Made by a program: the position numbers and the translations under genes. A model generated the notes under the pieces. That model had not been told where the DNA came from and ran no database searches. It saw only the letters and a list, made by a program, of their open reading frames with translations. From Acheta domesticus (lineage: Eukaryota; Arthropoda; Insecta; Orthoptera; Gryllidae), in the NCBI GenBank assembly GCA_031308135.1, contig JAHLJT010008756.1:63828232-63892231 (forward strand): a stretch of 64,000 nt of DNA, in the 5' to 3' direction. Of the stretch, positions 23,322 to 34,249 are shown one piece after another. How positions within the stretch are numbered: position 1 is the stretch's first letter; each line of letters starts with the position of its first letter.

Positions 23322-23799
23322 GGAGACGATGGAGTCGATGCTGGCGGAGCAGCACTACCTGCGCTCGCCGCTGCGCCCGTTCTCCGACCTGGACACGCAC
23401 AACAACAACCTCACCCTGGAGGAGAAGGCGCTGCTGGCGGCGCGCTCGCAGCTGTACCTGCGGGCGGCGGCGGCGGCCGCGGGGCCCTACGCGCCGCTCA
23501 TGGGCATGTGCTCGCTGTACGGGGCGGCGGCCGCGGCGGCGGGCGGGCCCGGGGGCGGCGGCCACCACGCCGCCGCCGCGGCCGCGGCCGCCGCCGCCGC
23601 CGGCGCGCCGCCCAACGCCAGCGCCGCCGCCGCCGCCGCGGGCGTGCTGTGGAACCCGTGGGCGTGCCTGGGGCCGTCGCTGCTGCACGCCCAGCACTTG
23701 GCCGCCGCCGCGGCGTCCAGCTCGGCCGCCGCCGCCGCGGCCGCGGGACCCGGCGGCGGCGCCGGCGGGCCCGGAGGGCCGCCGCACCAGCTCGCGCAG
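23322..23799 (+). CDS. mid: Tbx20-class T-box factor (midline/H15), exon B: alanine-rich C-terminal region
   Basis: The first base completes the arginine codon split from exon A. The exon then encodes ETMESMLAEQHYLRSPLRPF, which continues the Tbx20-family text after the T-box (vertebrate Tbx20 has a similar RES/RET-ES-L-R-SP-R pattern). It is followed by an LTLEEKALLAARSQLYLR segment, six alanine runs (6, 6, 11, 6, 5 and 7 residues), glycine/proline linkers and a conserved-looking LWNPWACLGPSLLHAQHL. The alanine codons are GCC or GCG only, and GC content is extreme compared with the flanks. The favoured acceptor AG is at 23320-23321; an in-frame alternative is at 23305-23306. The donor GTATGA starts at 23800, after codon position 3. 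The role of the alanine-rich region is not known from the sequence; such tracts are often found in repression or interaction regions. Confidence 0.93.
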
Positions 23800-26561
23800 G
23801 TATGACTCGGTTACAGGCACAGGGGGTGGTGGCATGGGCCCCCCAATAGGCCAGAGTTTACGTTTACATTCCTTTACTTGGCAAAATTGATTGAAATATT
23901 TATGTTCGAATTATGTAATTATTTCAACAATAAGAATGTTTAGTATCATATCAACAGTACATAAATAATGTACAGTACAATTACAAATATGTTTATTATT
24001 TAACAGAAATCTACAATGCCCACCCCCCTGTCCCACATGATTGCCTGGATCTGACTCTGAAGGGGATCGCTTCAGCTAATCTAACATTACTTGCATAACT
24101 GTTCAATAACTGAGCTCAGAACTCTACAAATTCAGTCAGCCCCTTAAGGCGTCGGTCCAAACAGCCCGGAATTTCCATTTCCAGTAGATAATGTAATTTT
24201 TTTATCAAGCATTAAATATGAACGCCGGAATCTTCCCTAGTTTGCATTATTAGCGGTAAATACAATGTTCTATCCTCATCTTTCGTATCATATTTTGAAT
24301 AATATAGTTATTTCTTCAAACTAAGTTTTCTAGAGACAGTGTTTTGCCCACCATTTTTTCTTCAGTTTTGTAGTGTTTAGAATGTTGTCATAATTTTATG
24401 TTTAAATGTAAGAAAAATAATATGTATGAGCAGTATTAAAACTTACTTAATAATCATAAAATAATAGAACTGTTGCTGCTGAAAATTTGCACTTTTTGAC
24501 TTAAAGATTTTTTTCCGCCGACCACAGATATGTAAACTTCAAATCAGTTCGCGAAGTCTTTTCTGGGTCTTTTCGTCACTGGGATAAAGTACAAGTGCTG
24601 TAATGAAATAACTCTCTTACACCAAATTTAAATGTTCAGTGAGAGAATCATTTTAAAATAAAACCAAGTATATTTCGAGAATGTAGTAAAGAGGCTTTAA
24701 ATGATGCTTATAATGCAACATATAGTGCTTTAAATTAGATATGCGCAATGAAAAGAGTCGGAATTGCACCAATTGTTAGTCGCACGTTAACTTGGTGCCA
24801 TACAAGTGACTTTTATATATGTTAAGATTGTAAACAAATTTAGGATCAATACATTTTTATTACAATGTTTAAAACAGTCAAACGTATTTGTTAGAAGAGG
24901 ATTTTTTTTTAACATTCATTTCAACTTAAATTTTTTCCATTTGTCTCAGTAAATTTTTCCTTTGTATTGTTGTTTCACCCCATCGCTTCTCATGTACCTT
25001 ACAATGTAACTTTATCACTGGGCTAATTAAACATTTTTAATGTAGTATATATTCATATAAGATTCAAGTGAGTAAAATAAGATTTATTTCTCCAGTGAAA
25101 ACATTTAACTGCTTAGGAGGTGGGAGAAAGAGATGGTTTGATTCTCATGAACATAGTTATTAAAATATTTTAAGTGAAAGACCTATATATTTTATTTAAT
25201 ACTTGTATGCGAAGTACTAAATCTATTACAAATAAAATGTTCAGCAGTGACGTCGACGTGTTTCAATTCGCTACATAATAAAACCGCTATATATATTACC
25301 AAGAACTACGAAATCATTGATTTTTAAAGGCGGAATGGAATGGAATTGGCTAATCAATGAAAATGCCTACTTTGCCCATTAGTGTACACAAGTTTCGATC
25401 ATGCGAAATTCTGCACTTTTTAACTGATTGATTTAAAAGGCAAAAAGCGATTGTGCTGAATCCCAACTTCCGCGTTTCTGAGAATCCTTGCAACGGGAGC
25501 AAGTACTCTCCAACATGTAACAGGACGTTCAAAAAGGACTTTGTCGTAGGCTTCGACATTTGAAACATAGCTCGGACACTAAACCTTTGTTTTAAAGTCC
25601 GGATAGGATGAATTATTTCCGAAATACGGGATAGTAACGCGTGTTACGGGGTGAGATATCCGAGTAGCAAGAACTCTCACTGTTTTTATGATGACATAAA
25701 CAGGAAAGATTCTAAATTTTTCTTCACAAATGTGCCCATTTGTTGTATCCCTGAAGAGTTATTCTCCAGCCAGAAGTAGCACACTTACACGGTTTTGTGT
25801 CGATGGTGTCTTATAAATGGTACCAAACTGACATCTTTTTTTAGTATTGGAAATATTGTTAAAGCGTTGAAAATTTACATTTAGGCGTCAAAAGAAACAC
25901 TAAAAAGTTGTAAATCAGTAGGTAATTGGCTAATGAAATCTCAAAATTGAAAGGAAAAAGAACTAAAATGATTCATTGTGCTTCTTTTAGAACTTCGTAT
26001 TTAACAAAAGAAAATTAATAGGGCGAAATGAAGATACTGTATATTCAAAGCCTAAAATAACAAAAAAAAAACAATCTTATAATTTTGTTTAATTTACTTA
26101 ATTTTCATACAAAAGTTACCTGTAGTTTTATTATATGAATTCATAGAGCCTTTCTTAGCTTACCAACTTTGAAGAACAGCCGACACGATAAGATTCCAAT
26201 GAATAAATTCGAGGACTTTCTCCGTCGCAAATATGAACCGAGCACTGACCCAAGACGCAGTCTTTTTTTATTATGCAGCAAAAAGTGCAAGCAAAGCAAA
26301 CTTATGAATCCAAATACGCAGAATGACACAAACCCAAATGACATCATCTGGCTAGACAAGGAATCGAGGATGCATTTCTTGAAGAAAGCTACTGTCATTA
26401 GTTAAATTAATGTAAATTTTGAATTTTAACCAAGGTTAGAAGAAGATATAAATAAATGTTGAGAAAAAAAGGAACTTGGAAAGATAAATTCACCTAAAAA
26501 GGCATTTACGACACAATAAGCAAAATAAAATTTCGTCAATTTAGTTTCTTGACAGTCAGGG
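23800..26561. other. AT-rich intron, one dispersed-repeat fragment
   Basis: Start of the 3,641-bp intron between exons B and C. Mostly AT-rich. A GTAGCACACTTA segment at about 25788-25830 matches 14173-14220 (dispersed repeat). A 78-codon frame at 26169-26405 has no recognised domain and lies in intron. Nothing else supported. Confidence 0.55.
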
Positions 26562-26875
26562 TAGAGCGGCGCCCTGAGGAAGGTCGCAGAATGACGGGAA
26601 TAACGTTGGCAACTATACGTCGATTTTTTAACGTGGTACTTGACGTAAATCAGCTATTTACGGTGTCATTTAATCGGAGCTTAAACATCACCAAGTGATG
26701 TCACCGTAATGACGTTCAAGCTCCCGCTTGGATGACACCGTTACAGCTGATTTACGTCAAACGTTCTGTTAAAAAAATCGAAGTATAGGGTCTATGCGTA
26801 GGACGCGACAGCCGAGACTCTCGAAAAGCCAAGTATCTACTGACTCCGGCCGGGGAAGCTTACGCTTTCATTTGT
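26562..26875. repeat. Foldback repeat copy interrupted by a MITE
   Basis: The left part (about 26570-26613: CCTGAGGAAGGTCGCAGAAT, then AACGTTGGCAAC) and the right part (about 26788-26875: GCGTAGGACGCG, AAGCCAAGTATCTACTGACT, GGCCGGGGAAGC) together match the right arm of the foldback unit at 22967-23108 (GCAGAATGG, AACGCTGGCACC, CTAGGACGCGG, CCCAAGTAGCTACTGAT). The MITE at 26618-26783 sits where the two halves should join. Confidence 0.8.
26618..26783. mobile_element. MITE with long terminal inverted repeats
   Basis: The left end CGATTTTTTAAC at 26621 pairs with GTTAAAAAAATCG ending at 26780. The pairing continues inward through TTGACGTAAATCAGCT / AGCTGATTTACGTCAA, and ACGGTGTCAT / ATGACACCGT, giving arms of roughly 60 bp. 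The centre holds a small palindrome, ACATCACCAAGTGATGT. TATA lies at both edges (26614-26617 and 26784-26787), consistent with a TA or TATA target duplication as in Tc1/mariner-type MITEs. It has no coding capacity and is nested in the older foldback repeat. Confidence 0.88.
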
Positions 26876-26934
26876 CAATATAGTTTATTACTTTCCGTAT
26901 ACGTACGTATATACGTAGTATAGGGAAAGTTGAG

Positions 26935-27187
26935 CGAAGAAACGGCAAATTTTCGGCAGAAAAAAATCATTGCCGGGCCCTGATAACGAAAAAGTGGATA
27001 AAACCAGTTGCTATATTAAGGGGGGGAAATCCTAACACATGGTGTAGCCAGAATCCCTGTTTTGTGGGTCCTAGATATTGAAAAACCAATTGAAATCAAA
27101 ACATCCGGCCGGCCGGCCGGCTGTCAGTCTGTGAACAACACTAGCGCCTAAACCATATGTACGATTTCTTCCAAAATGAATATTCTC
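26935..27187 (+). repeat. Dispersed repeat, copy 3 (longest)
   Basis: It starts near AACGGCAAATTTTCGG and runs through GTGTAGCCAGAATCCCTGTTTTGTGGGTCCT to ATATTCTC. The first two-thirds match the reverse strand of 38165-38400 (AACGGCAAATTTTCG, GTGTAGTCAGAATTC, TTGTTTTGTAGGACCTT). The last third matches 8132-8243 and 8497-8609. A perfect (CCGG)4 run is at about 27105-27120. The combination shows these scattered fragments belong to one family. Confidence 0.65.
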
Positions 27188-27440
27188 CCGTCGATTTCAT
27201 TCCACTCAAGGCCCCCTATTTTGAAAAGATTCTTCAAAATTGGGGGGGGGTACCTTACATGAAGACCCCGGACATTTTCGAAATTTTCTCAAAAACTGCT
27301 CCAAATTTTTTCTTTAAATTTCTTGTTTTTTCCTGCTTCCTGCAATTTTACTGAAAGCCTTTAAATATTTTATATTAGAATAAAGCACGCATTTCCCTAT
27401 GTACAGTGATGATTAACCGAATTGTCGCCTTGTGTCGCAG

Positions 27441-27665
27441 GTGCCGGTGAGCCACGCGCAGCAGATGAGCGGCAGCCCGGCGCTGCCGCGCCCGCTCTAC
27501 CCGTCGCAGCTGGCCGCCGCGTCGGCCGCCGCCGCGGGGCTGGCCCAGCACCGCTTCTCGCCCTACGGCGCCCCGGGCCTCCGCCGCACGCTGTCGCCGG
27601 TGTCCTCGCCCGACAGCCTGCAGGACTCCTCCGAGCTGTCCTCGCACAGCCCCGCCCTCACGTAG
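27441..27665 (+). CDS. mid: Tbx20-class T-box factor (midline/H15), exon C: C-terminus and stop
   Basis: Begins in phase 0 after acceptor TGTCGCAG and encodes 74 residues: VPVSHAQQMSGSPALPRPLY, an alanine-rich stretch, HRFSPYGAPGLRRTLSPV, and a serine/proline-rich end SSPDSLQDSSELSSHSPALT. TAG is at 27663-27665. The three exons together give 259 codons and a stop. The serine/proline-rich tail has several SP sites that could be phosphorylated (inference). Codons are strongly GC-ending, as in exon B and unlike the AT-rich surroundings. I rely on continuous reading phase, good splice sites and T-box C-terminal character rather than on a strong family motif here, so slightly lower certainty applies to this exon. 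Confidence 0.9.
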   Translation: MPVSHAQQMSGSPALPRPLYPSQLAAASAAAAGLAQHRFSPYGAPGLRRTLSPVSSPDSLQDSSELSSHSPALT

Positions 27666-28906
27666 GGCCGCCGCCCCGCACGGCCCCCGCACCGCGCCGC
27701 CAGCGCCGCCGCCACCGGCGACGGCGGCGCGACCCCAGCGCGGTCGGCAGACGACATCACCCGTCACCACCGCCGTCGTCGTCACCACCCGTCACCACCG
27801 CCGCTGCGGTCGGGTGACGCTGTTGTTTCTACACGAGTGCCAGTAGCCTGCGGATGACCGCCGGACTCTTTCTAGACCGACAACGTAGTTGTAGACTACT
27901 CTCACTGACTGCAGATTTTCGTAGTTTGTAGATGAATCTTTCGTGCTTGTCCTCTGACTGTACGCCTAGCTACAGAAATATATATTATATATTTGCCGGT
28001 TGATGCAGTGAGGTGATGAAAGCAAAGAAAAATTGTATTTGCACCGTTCATTGTTGTACTGTAACAAGACCAGCTGATGTTTGGTTTTATTTTGGTGTTG
28101 CTTTGGCATTTCTCTCCATATACTTAAGAATCATTCTTTAACATGTTGATTGCTAATGATCTGAAAGAAGTGTTCTTGTGTAATTGGTAACATGTACTTG
28201 ATTTTATGCTAGAGGAAGAAAAAGTGTGAACTTTTTTTCTTCTGCATCCTTTCTTCAAAGATAGTTCATTCTGAAATAGAGGAAGTGCCACTGCTCACTT
28301 TTGTATTTCCTAAAACATGACTCAGAGAGTCAATTACGTTTATGTGGAGAGTTAATTATTGTACGAAAGTTATGACCGCAAGCCAAATATTAGCTCTTAT
28401 ATAAGGAAATTATAGAAAGTGAAAAAAATGATAAACTGTTGGTGTAAAAATGAAGTAGTTTGTGAACCTCTAAGACTGTGTGGAAAATTCGTATCGCTCA
28501 AAAGTTACTAACAGCGTACCAAGTAAAGAGTTAGTAAGTGATTCGAATTGAAGTACAACTTACGCCAAAGAAGGCAATAAAAACTGTTTGATTGGACAGC
28601 AAAATATAATATTCACTGCTGAACAAATTTCAAGGAACAAGTCTGGTGATACATAAAATGTTGTAGACCTGTTCTTAAGTGAGTTATAAACAAAAACAGT
28701 AAGTTTAAGTTTTACCCAGCCGATTTAGAAATTCAACGCATGGGGAAAAACGTAGTTTTAGTTCATATTATAATAGGATACTGACTTACGCTTATGATAT
28801 GGAATGCTTTAAGCATTGTGTGTGATGAAAAGCGTCAGTGAATAATTTGGCTGATGTTCGATATATTCGAGATATTGCTTGTTCTATCGTTCCTGGTGTC
28901 TATTGT

Positions 28907-28922
28907 CCTCCCAGACGGGAGG
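28907..28922 (+). other. Small perfect hairpin in the inferred 3'UTR
   Basis: CCTCCC-AGAC-GGGAGG is a perfect 6-bp GC-rich stem with a 4-base loop in AT-rich UTR. It could be a protein-binding RNA element or chance. Confidence 0.4.
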
Positions 28923-29828
28923 GATTAATAGAGACTTTAATCGCACATCCAAGAAAAGGGAAAGTTGAATTCCATTTGACAGATGTATAAAGAAGAGTGG
29001 CACAAGTACTTCTCTTTGTCGTATCACCGAAACGACTCGATAGGGAAAGGACTTGCTAAGTGATGGTAAAATGCATCGGTTACAACCATTTCTCAGTTTG
29101 CTGAAGTGTATGTTGTCGTATGTACTGAAGATAGGTTTTGCTGTAAGACATGGAAGACCAGGGAGCGAAAGTGATTTTTTTCTGCTTTTCTAATTCGTTT
29201 TGCCGCTGCGCTGTTATGTGTGAAATAATTATGTCTCCTTTTCTTGTATTGAATATTTGATATCTGTGAGAATTTGTTTCTTCATGAAAATTGGAGTGTA
29301 TGAATTATTGTATGATTTATGATTTGTTTCGTGATATTTAAGTCAAACAAAATTATTTGGGAAGTGGCCCTACACAATGTACAACCCTGTGTAAACAATA
29401 TTTTAGGTGCACGCATTCTGCAAGTGAAATGGATAAATTAAGTAATAGACAATGAGTCATGTCACAAAATATATCCAATTCCTACTGACATTATAAATTG
29501 ATCTTATATTATTCACTATTAAAAAGTTGCTTGTTTTCAGGATAAATTACATTCGTGAAATATTCTTTCAAATTATTCACATCTGAATAGGGTCAAAACT
29601 TCCCTCCCAAATATGTGAAGAAGCAGTATTCAGTTGTACTGTTTGTCGCTACTGCATTGATAGTGATGTGTCCTAATCTTATGTGAATGACTCTTCAAGG
29701 GTCGTTCTCTATCCTATGTATTTAGCATTGTTGTTTATAAACCATATGTATGATAAAATGTTGTAAATTCCTTTATTATTTATGTTTAAGCTGTGAAACA
29801 TATCTTGATGATAAAAGGAAGATTATTA

Positions 29829-29834
29829 AATAAA
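29829..29834 (+). terminator. mid: Candidate polyadenylation signal (AATAAA)
   Basis: Canonical AATAAA followed within 20 bp by TGTCTGTTCTG, a T/G-rich downstream element. AATAAA words are common in AT-rich DNA; a second candidate is at 28576-28581. Confidence 0.4.
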
Positions 29835-29850
29835 TGTCTGTTCTGTAAAT

Positions 29851-32800
29851 CACACATGAGCTCAAAATTTCACCTTTCAAATCATCAAATATCTATTATT
29901 CTTGAATGTTATTGAACCAATCTTTGTTTGCTTTTTAGATATTACAGAGATCAATAGAAATAAAAAAGGGGTTCTCCCTTGAATCATTAATTCCACTATC
30001 CTTCTTCATCTCATCCTACAATATTTGATATTTATCCAAGAATTAACATATTTATAAAATTATTTTAGGATAAAAGACGATTCATTAATGCATATTTGTT
30101 AATGAGAGATATTCTGCAGGTGATTTGTTTAACAGCAGAATGTAGAATGTAATGTATTGAAATGTTCCCGCTCCTCACAGTTGTATATAACGACAATTTT
30201 ATCTTCTATAATTATATTTAATTTCAAACAATTTAACGAAGTAGTTTGATTGCCATATCAATTTGAATACAAAACTGAAATACCATTAATTTCTTACAAA
30301 CCTAAGGCCACATTCACAAAGTAATAAATTCAATGCTAGTGTAGCAGATAAGTATAAATATAGAGTTAACACAATTTTGATTTCATCGCTGAAGTGAATC
30401 GCCACTGAAGAATCTTCTAACAATATGGACTTTGAATATTAATCTTGTGTAGATATAATCGTGAATGAATTCAAGAAGCAAATGCATGAACTATTAAATA
30501 TATTTTCGCGAAATAGATATTGAAATTCAAATAAAAATTTTGAAACATTAAGGTAATAATCTTACTTTCAGATTGAAGTAATTAAATTTTACAACGTACC
30601 ACTGAGATAATGCAGAATGAAATTGTAAGACGTTCCTCATTTTATGCGTTTATACACATATCACATTTGTCGGTACACTTTTCCTCAAATGATCAAAAGT
30701 ATTTTTGAGACGGATTGTTACGCTCTACGCTCCCGTATCCCTCATTTCCGAATTATATCTGCCGAGTGTCAGAAGCTGTAATCGTCAGGAGATGGAGCTA
30801 CTAAAGCCCTGAATCAGGTAATGTTAAATATTTTTTGTTGTTTAATTGTTTAAGACAGCAGAAACATTATAATTAATTATTGGTTCTGGTACTAATTTCT
30901 GATCTCATTTATAAGAATGAAGTGAATATATAATATGTATATTAAGAGTATATAAAGGAAGTGAATATAGTGTGAATAAATGAAGTGAAGTGTATAATGA
31001 ATATGCAAATGAAGTGATATCGTTTATAAGAATGAATTTATAAGAGTGAAGTATTTTTAGAATCACTAATTACTTATTTGTTTATGTAAATTTATTTTTT
31101 TTAAATTATTCAACTTAATGCACCATAAACTTAGAAAGAAAAACAATCTTTCGATGACCGAGTTTTGAATATTTTTAATTCATATGTTCCGGAAATGTGA
31201 GTAAAAATTTAATGTGATCTATTTTAGCACGTATATAATTAATGTAAAAGTCGTTTAGCGTAAGGGGATTGTTCAGCTGGCAGTATAAATAGTCACGGAA
31301 TTAAACGCTAATACATATCGGTTTACTACATCTACAGAAGAATTAATGTTAGATTCTACTAATAATTTGACTGAATTAGTTTGCCCCACGTAATTGTCAG
31401 GAAATTCTGTAACGAGGGGTTTATTTCCTTTTGTTAAATACACAATATTCTATTAATCAGATCCCCAATGCATCAGCATGAATCGACCCATTACTCACAT
31501 TAGTATCATCAGTTACGAAAATCAATTCGAAAAATATACTAATATCAACATTGTAAATTCAATGAAAACATTTAACAAATCCTGCTCTCTCCAAAATTAT
31601 TCCTTTACTGCTCTATATGTATTTACCATTATATGCGAAAAAACGCGAGGCCATGTTTCGTATTCATTATTATTTATTGTATAGTGCTCTAATAGTCAGC
31701 ATACGTCTCAAACACTATATTAATCAAACATTACTACTCAATGCAATCTGAGAAATATACAGACCAAATGCAAGGTGTTCAAGATCAAAAAAGTGTAATA
31801 TTTCAATAATGCGATACGTATCACAACTGAATGTAATTATGGCAATGGATATTAGTGTAGAAATGAATGAAAGGGTCCTTATATTTGGAATATTGGTAAC
31901 TAGAATAGTAAGGTGCCTCCAGCATATTTTTTTTCAAGCTAAAATTTTATATTTTTTATTTCTATATTTGTGTATCCTGAGAAAAAATAATTAATTTAGG
32001 CGGCGCGTCCATTTCCGGGCATAGAAATTTAGATGAAACTGTATTGATTCGAATACTTGTTTAAATTTTTGTCTCCATGCAAAATTGCAAAAAATAGGTT
32101 AAATTATTGTCGATATAGTGAATCAAGTAACGATTTATTTCAATGCCTATAAAATGAATTCATAGCGTTTTACTAATGTGTATGTGTATTGAATCCATAA
32201 AAAATACACGGTTTTCAAGGAAACCTCCAGAATATCCTAAAGGAAACCATCTAAATATTGTCAATCGATTTGTCTTGTGTGGATGTATTGACACCTCTGA
32301 ATGTGTCTTAAGTCACTCCAAACACCTTTTAATTGTCTTTAAAAAAACAAAACAAAAAAAACACAAATTTTATGTAAATCTCTGAAAATGTTGTGGATGG
32401 ATTCGCCAAACAATGATCAGTTCCCCACCAAGATGGTATCTCATTTATCTCAGTTGATAAACTGAATGGAGACCAACCGTGAGTTGCGGACGGACACAGG
32501 TTTCCCGATTATTATACAAGGATTATCGTACTTTGTCGAAGGTGAAAACATGAAGATATAGATAAAAACTAGTTAGTCCGATATATAACCATGTAATGAT
32601 ACACAGTGGCTTAAATAGAAATCAATTGTTATTTTTTTAACTTTACTTTCGTTCTATTGTAGTGAAGAAAGAGTACAAAATAATACGTGAAGTAGGTACG
32701 TAGGTTACTACAAATGAAACTCCAAATCTCATACCCTGTCTTGTTACTACACGTAGTTTCTAAACTCTTATTTGTTTTCAAATCATAAACAGCAGAGAAA

Positions 32801-33430
32801 CATCCAATATGCAGAACAGCATACAGCAATATGAACAATATCATGGGCAAACCCACAAGATTAATTGGAGATTAGAATGCTCTATTTCCAGTTTTTACAC
32901 TTATTCGCAGGAAAAGAAATACAAAACTGAGGTTTTTAGGTTAGTTCGGAGTTAGATTTTGATAAAAATGCAGTGATTTTAATGTTTAACAGTAATTTAA
33001 CAGTAATGCAGTGATTTTAATGTAACAATGGTAGTAAAATCATTTGCAATTCCAATATTAAGCCAAAAATGATCGAAGTAAGCAGAAGAACATGCGTCTT
33101 CTATAACAATTAAAACATTTCTTCTTATTTGGTTCATATCTAGTCGTATTTATGTGTAACATGCGGTAACGAAATTCATTCCATTATTGAACGATCTACA
33201 AAACCGGAACTGACAATAGAGTATTGCGAATCCATGATCGAAAAGTTGATTTCTTGACAAGTTGATTTTTGATAGATTCCACATTACGGTACTTTGCAAT
33301 ATTTTATGATACTTATTTCTCTAAATGTTAATGAAATAGCATTTCATTGCTTGAAACTCAATTCATTACACGCAATAGAGACGAAAACGCATTCGTAAAG
33401 CGTCAAAGCTAAAGAATTGAAAAATTGGCT
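29851..33430. other. AT-rich intergenic DNA, no gene seen
   Basis: About 3.6 kb of AT-rich DNA. Positions about 30915-31060 are a degenerate repeat of GAAGTGAATATA / AATGAAGTG words. A CAGTGATTTTAATGT word is repeated near 32971 and 33008. No coding region recognised. Confidence 0.5.
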
Positions 33431-33860
33431 GATTTTAAGGACAGGGTTCGGCTCACTAAAACAACGGCGCACGGTTCACTTGCGCATGGTTCACTCGCGC
33501 GGACCACGAGAACGAATCACTCAGGGAGCACTGCTTGCATTGTGCATTGTGCGGTGTGGTGCGAATGTGTAATGGAGAATTACAATGGTTAAATGCATAA
33601 AATGCGTTGCATGCATAATGTTAGATGCATAAAATGCGTTGGTAATTATGCGTTGGACAGACTCAAGGATGTTTTATGTTAACGCGAGGGCCGAAGGCCC
33701 GAGCCCCGTCCTCAACTTGGACACGGGTAGCGAAGCGTCACGATTCTACACGAAAGTGCGTTGGCCACGTGGCCGTGTGCACACTGTAGCGGCGCCGCGA
33801 ATGACTCGTTCGGAACCGAATCGTGCGCGTCAATAGGAGCCGAACCCTGTTCTTAAAATC
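33431..33860. mobile_element. 430-bp non-autonomous element with 24-bp terminal inverted repeats
   Basis: GATTTTAAGGACAGGGTTCG then GCTC (33431-33454) is repeated inverted at 33837-33860 with one mismatch. Between the ends the DNA is CpG-rich and contains repeated ATGCATAAAATGCGTT words (about 33592 and 33629). No transposase frame is present. The inner CAGGG start resembles hAT-type ends, but the inverted match runs beyond CAGGG and no clear 8-bp target duplication is seen, so the superfamily is left open. Confidence 0.7.
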
Positions 33861-34249
33861 TACCGAAAAATTTAATCCTTCGAATTATTCGCATCTTGGA
33901 AATATAACTATGAAATGAGAAAATCTAAAATTTAAGGTTGAATTAAAGTTCTGTGACCTCAATTGTAACGAGTTCCGAACAAAATGTTTGCCTTTTGCAG
34001 AAATTGTAAGATATTTTGGACGCGCGCAATAAAGGTAATTAATATGTTGACTCGGCCGTACTTCATACGTAAGCACTTTTATTTACCAGTTGATTTGTAC
34101 GTACTTCTTTTGTAAGTACGTGGAGCTAGCGTATGCTTGAAGCCGGGAACAGCAAGAATGATCGGCCGTACGGGAGTCCCTAGCTCTGGACGGTGGCGCC
34201 TCTGGGTCGTAAGCGACGATGGGAACGTTGCCGAGTCAGGTCGACAACC
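33861..34249. other. No feature seen
   Basis: AT-rich on the left, CpG-richer after about 34100 (GATCGGCCGTACGGGAGTCC). No gene or known repeat recognised. Confidence 0.4.

Larger units (their letters stand above)
27666..29850 (+). other. mid: Inferred 3'UTR of the T-box gene
   Basis: Immediately follows the stop codon. The first 170 bp stay GC-rich (CCGCCGCC words), then the sequence turns AT-rich with no open frame. An early AATAAA is at 28576-28581, and a later one at 29829-29834 is followed by T/G-rich TGTCTGTTCTG. The UTR end is placed at about 29850 on this basis only. No intron signal was sought beyond inspection. Confidence 0.5.

Noticed and set aside
23290..23835. 181-codon minus-strand frame opposite exon B
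   Set aside because: Shadow of the GC-rich, alanine-coding exon; Arg/Gly-rich with no independent support.
26169..26405. 78-codon frame in the last intron
   Set aside because: No recognisable domain, no repeat relatives in the window, AT-rich intron context; length within chance.
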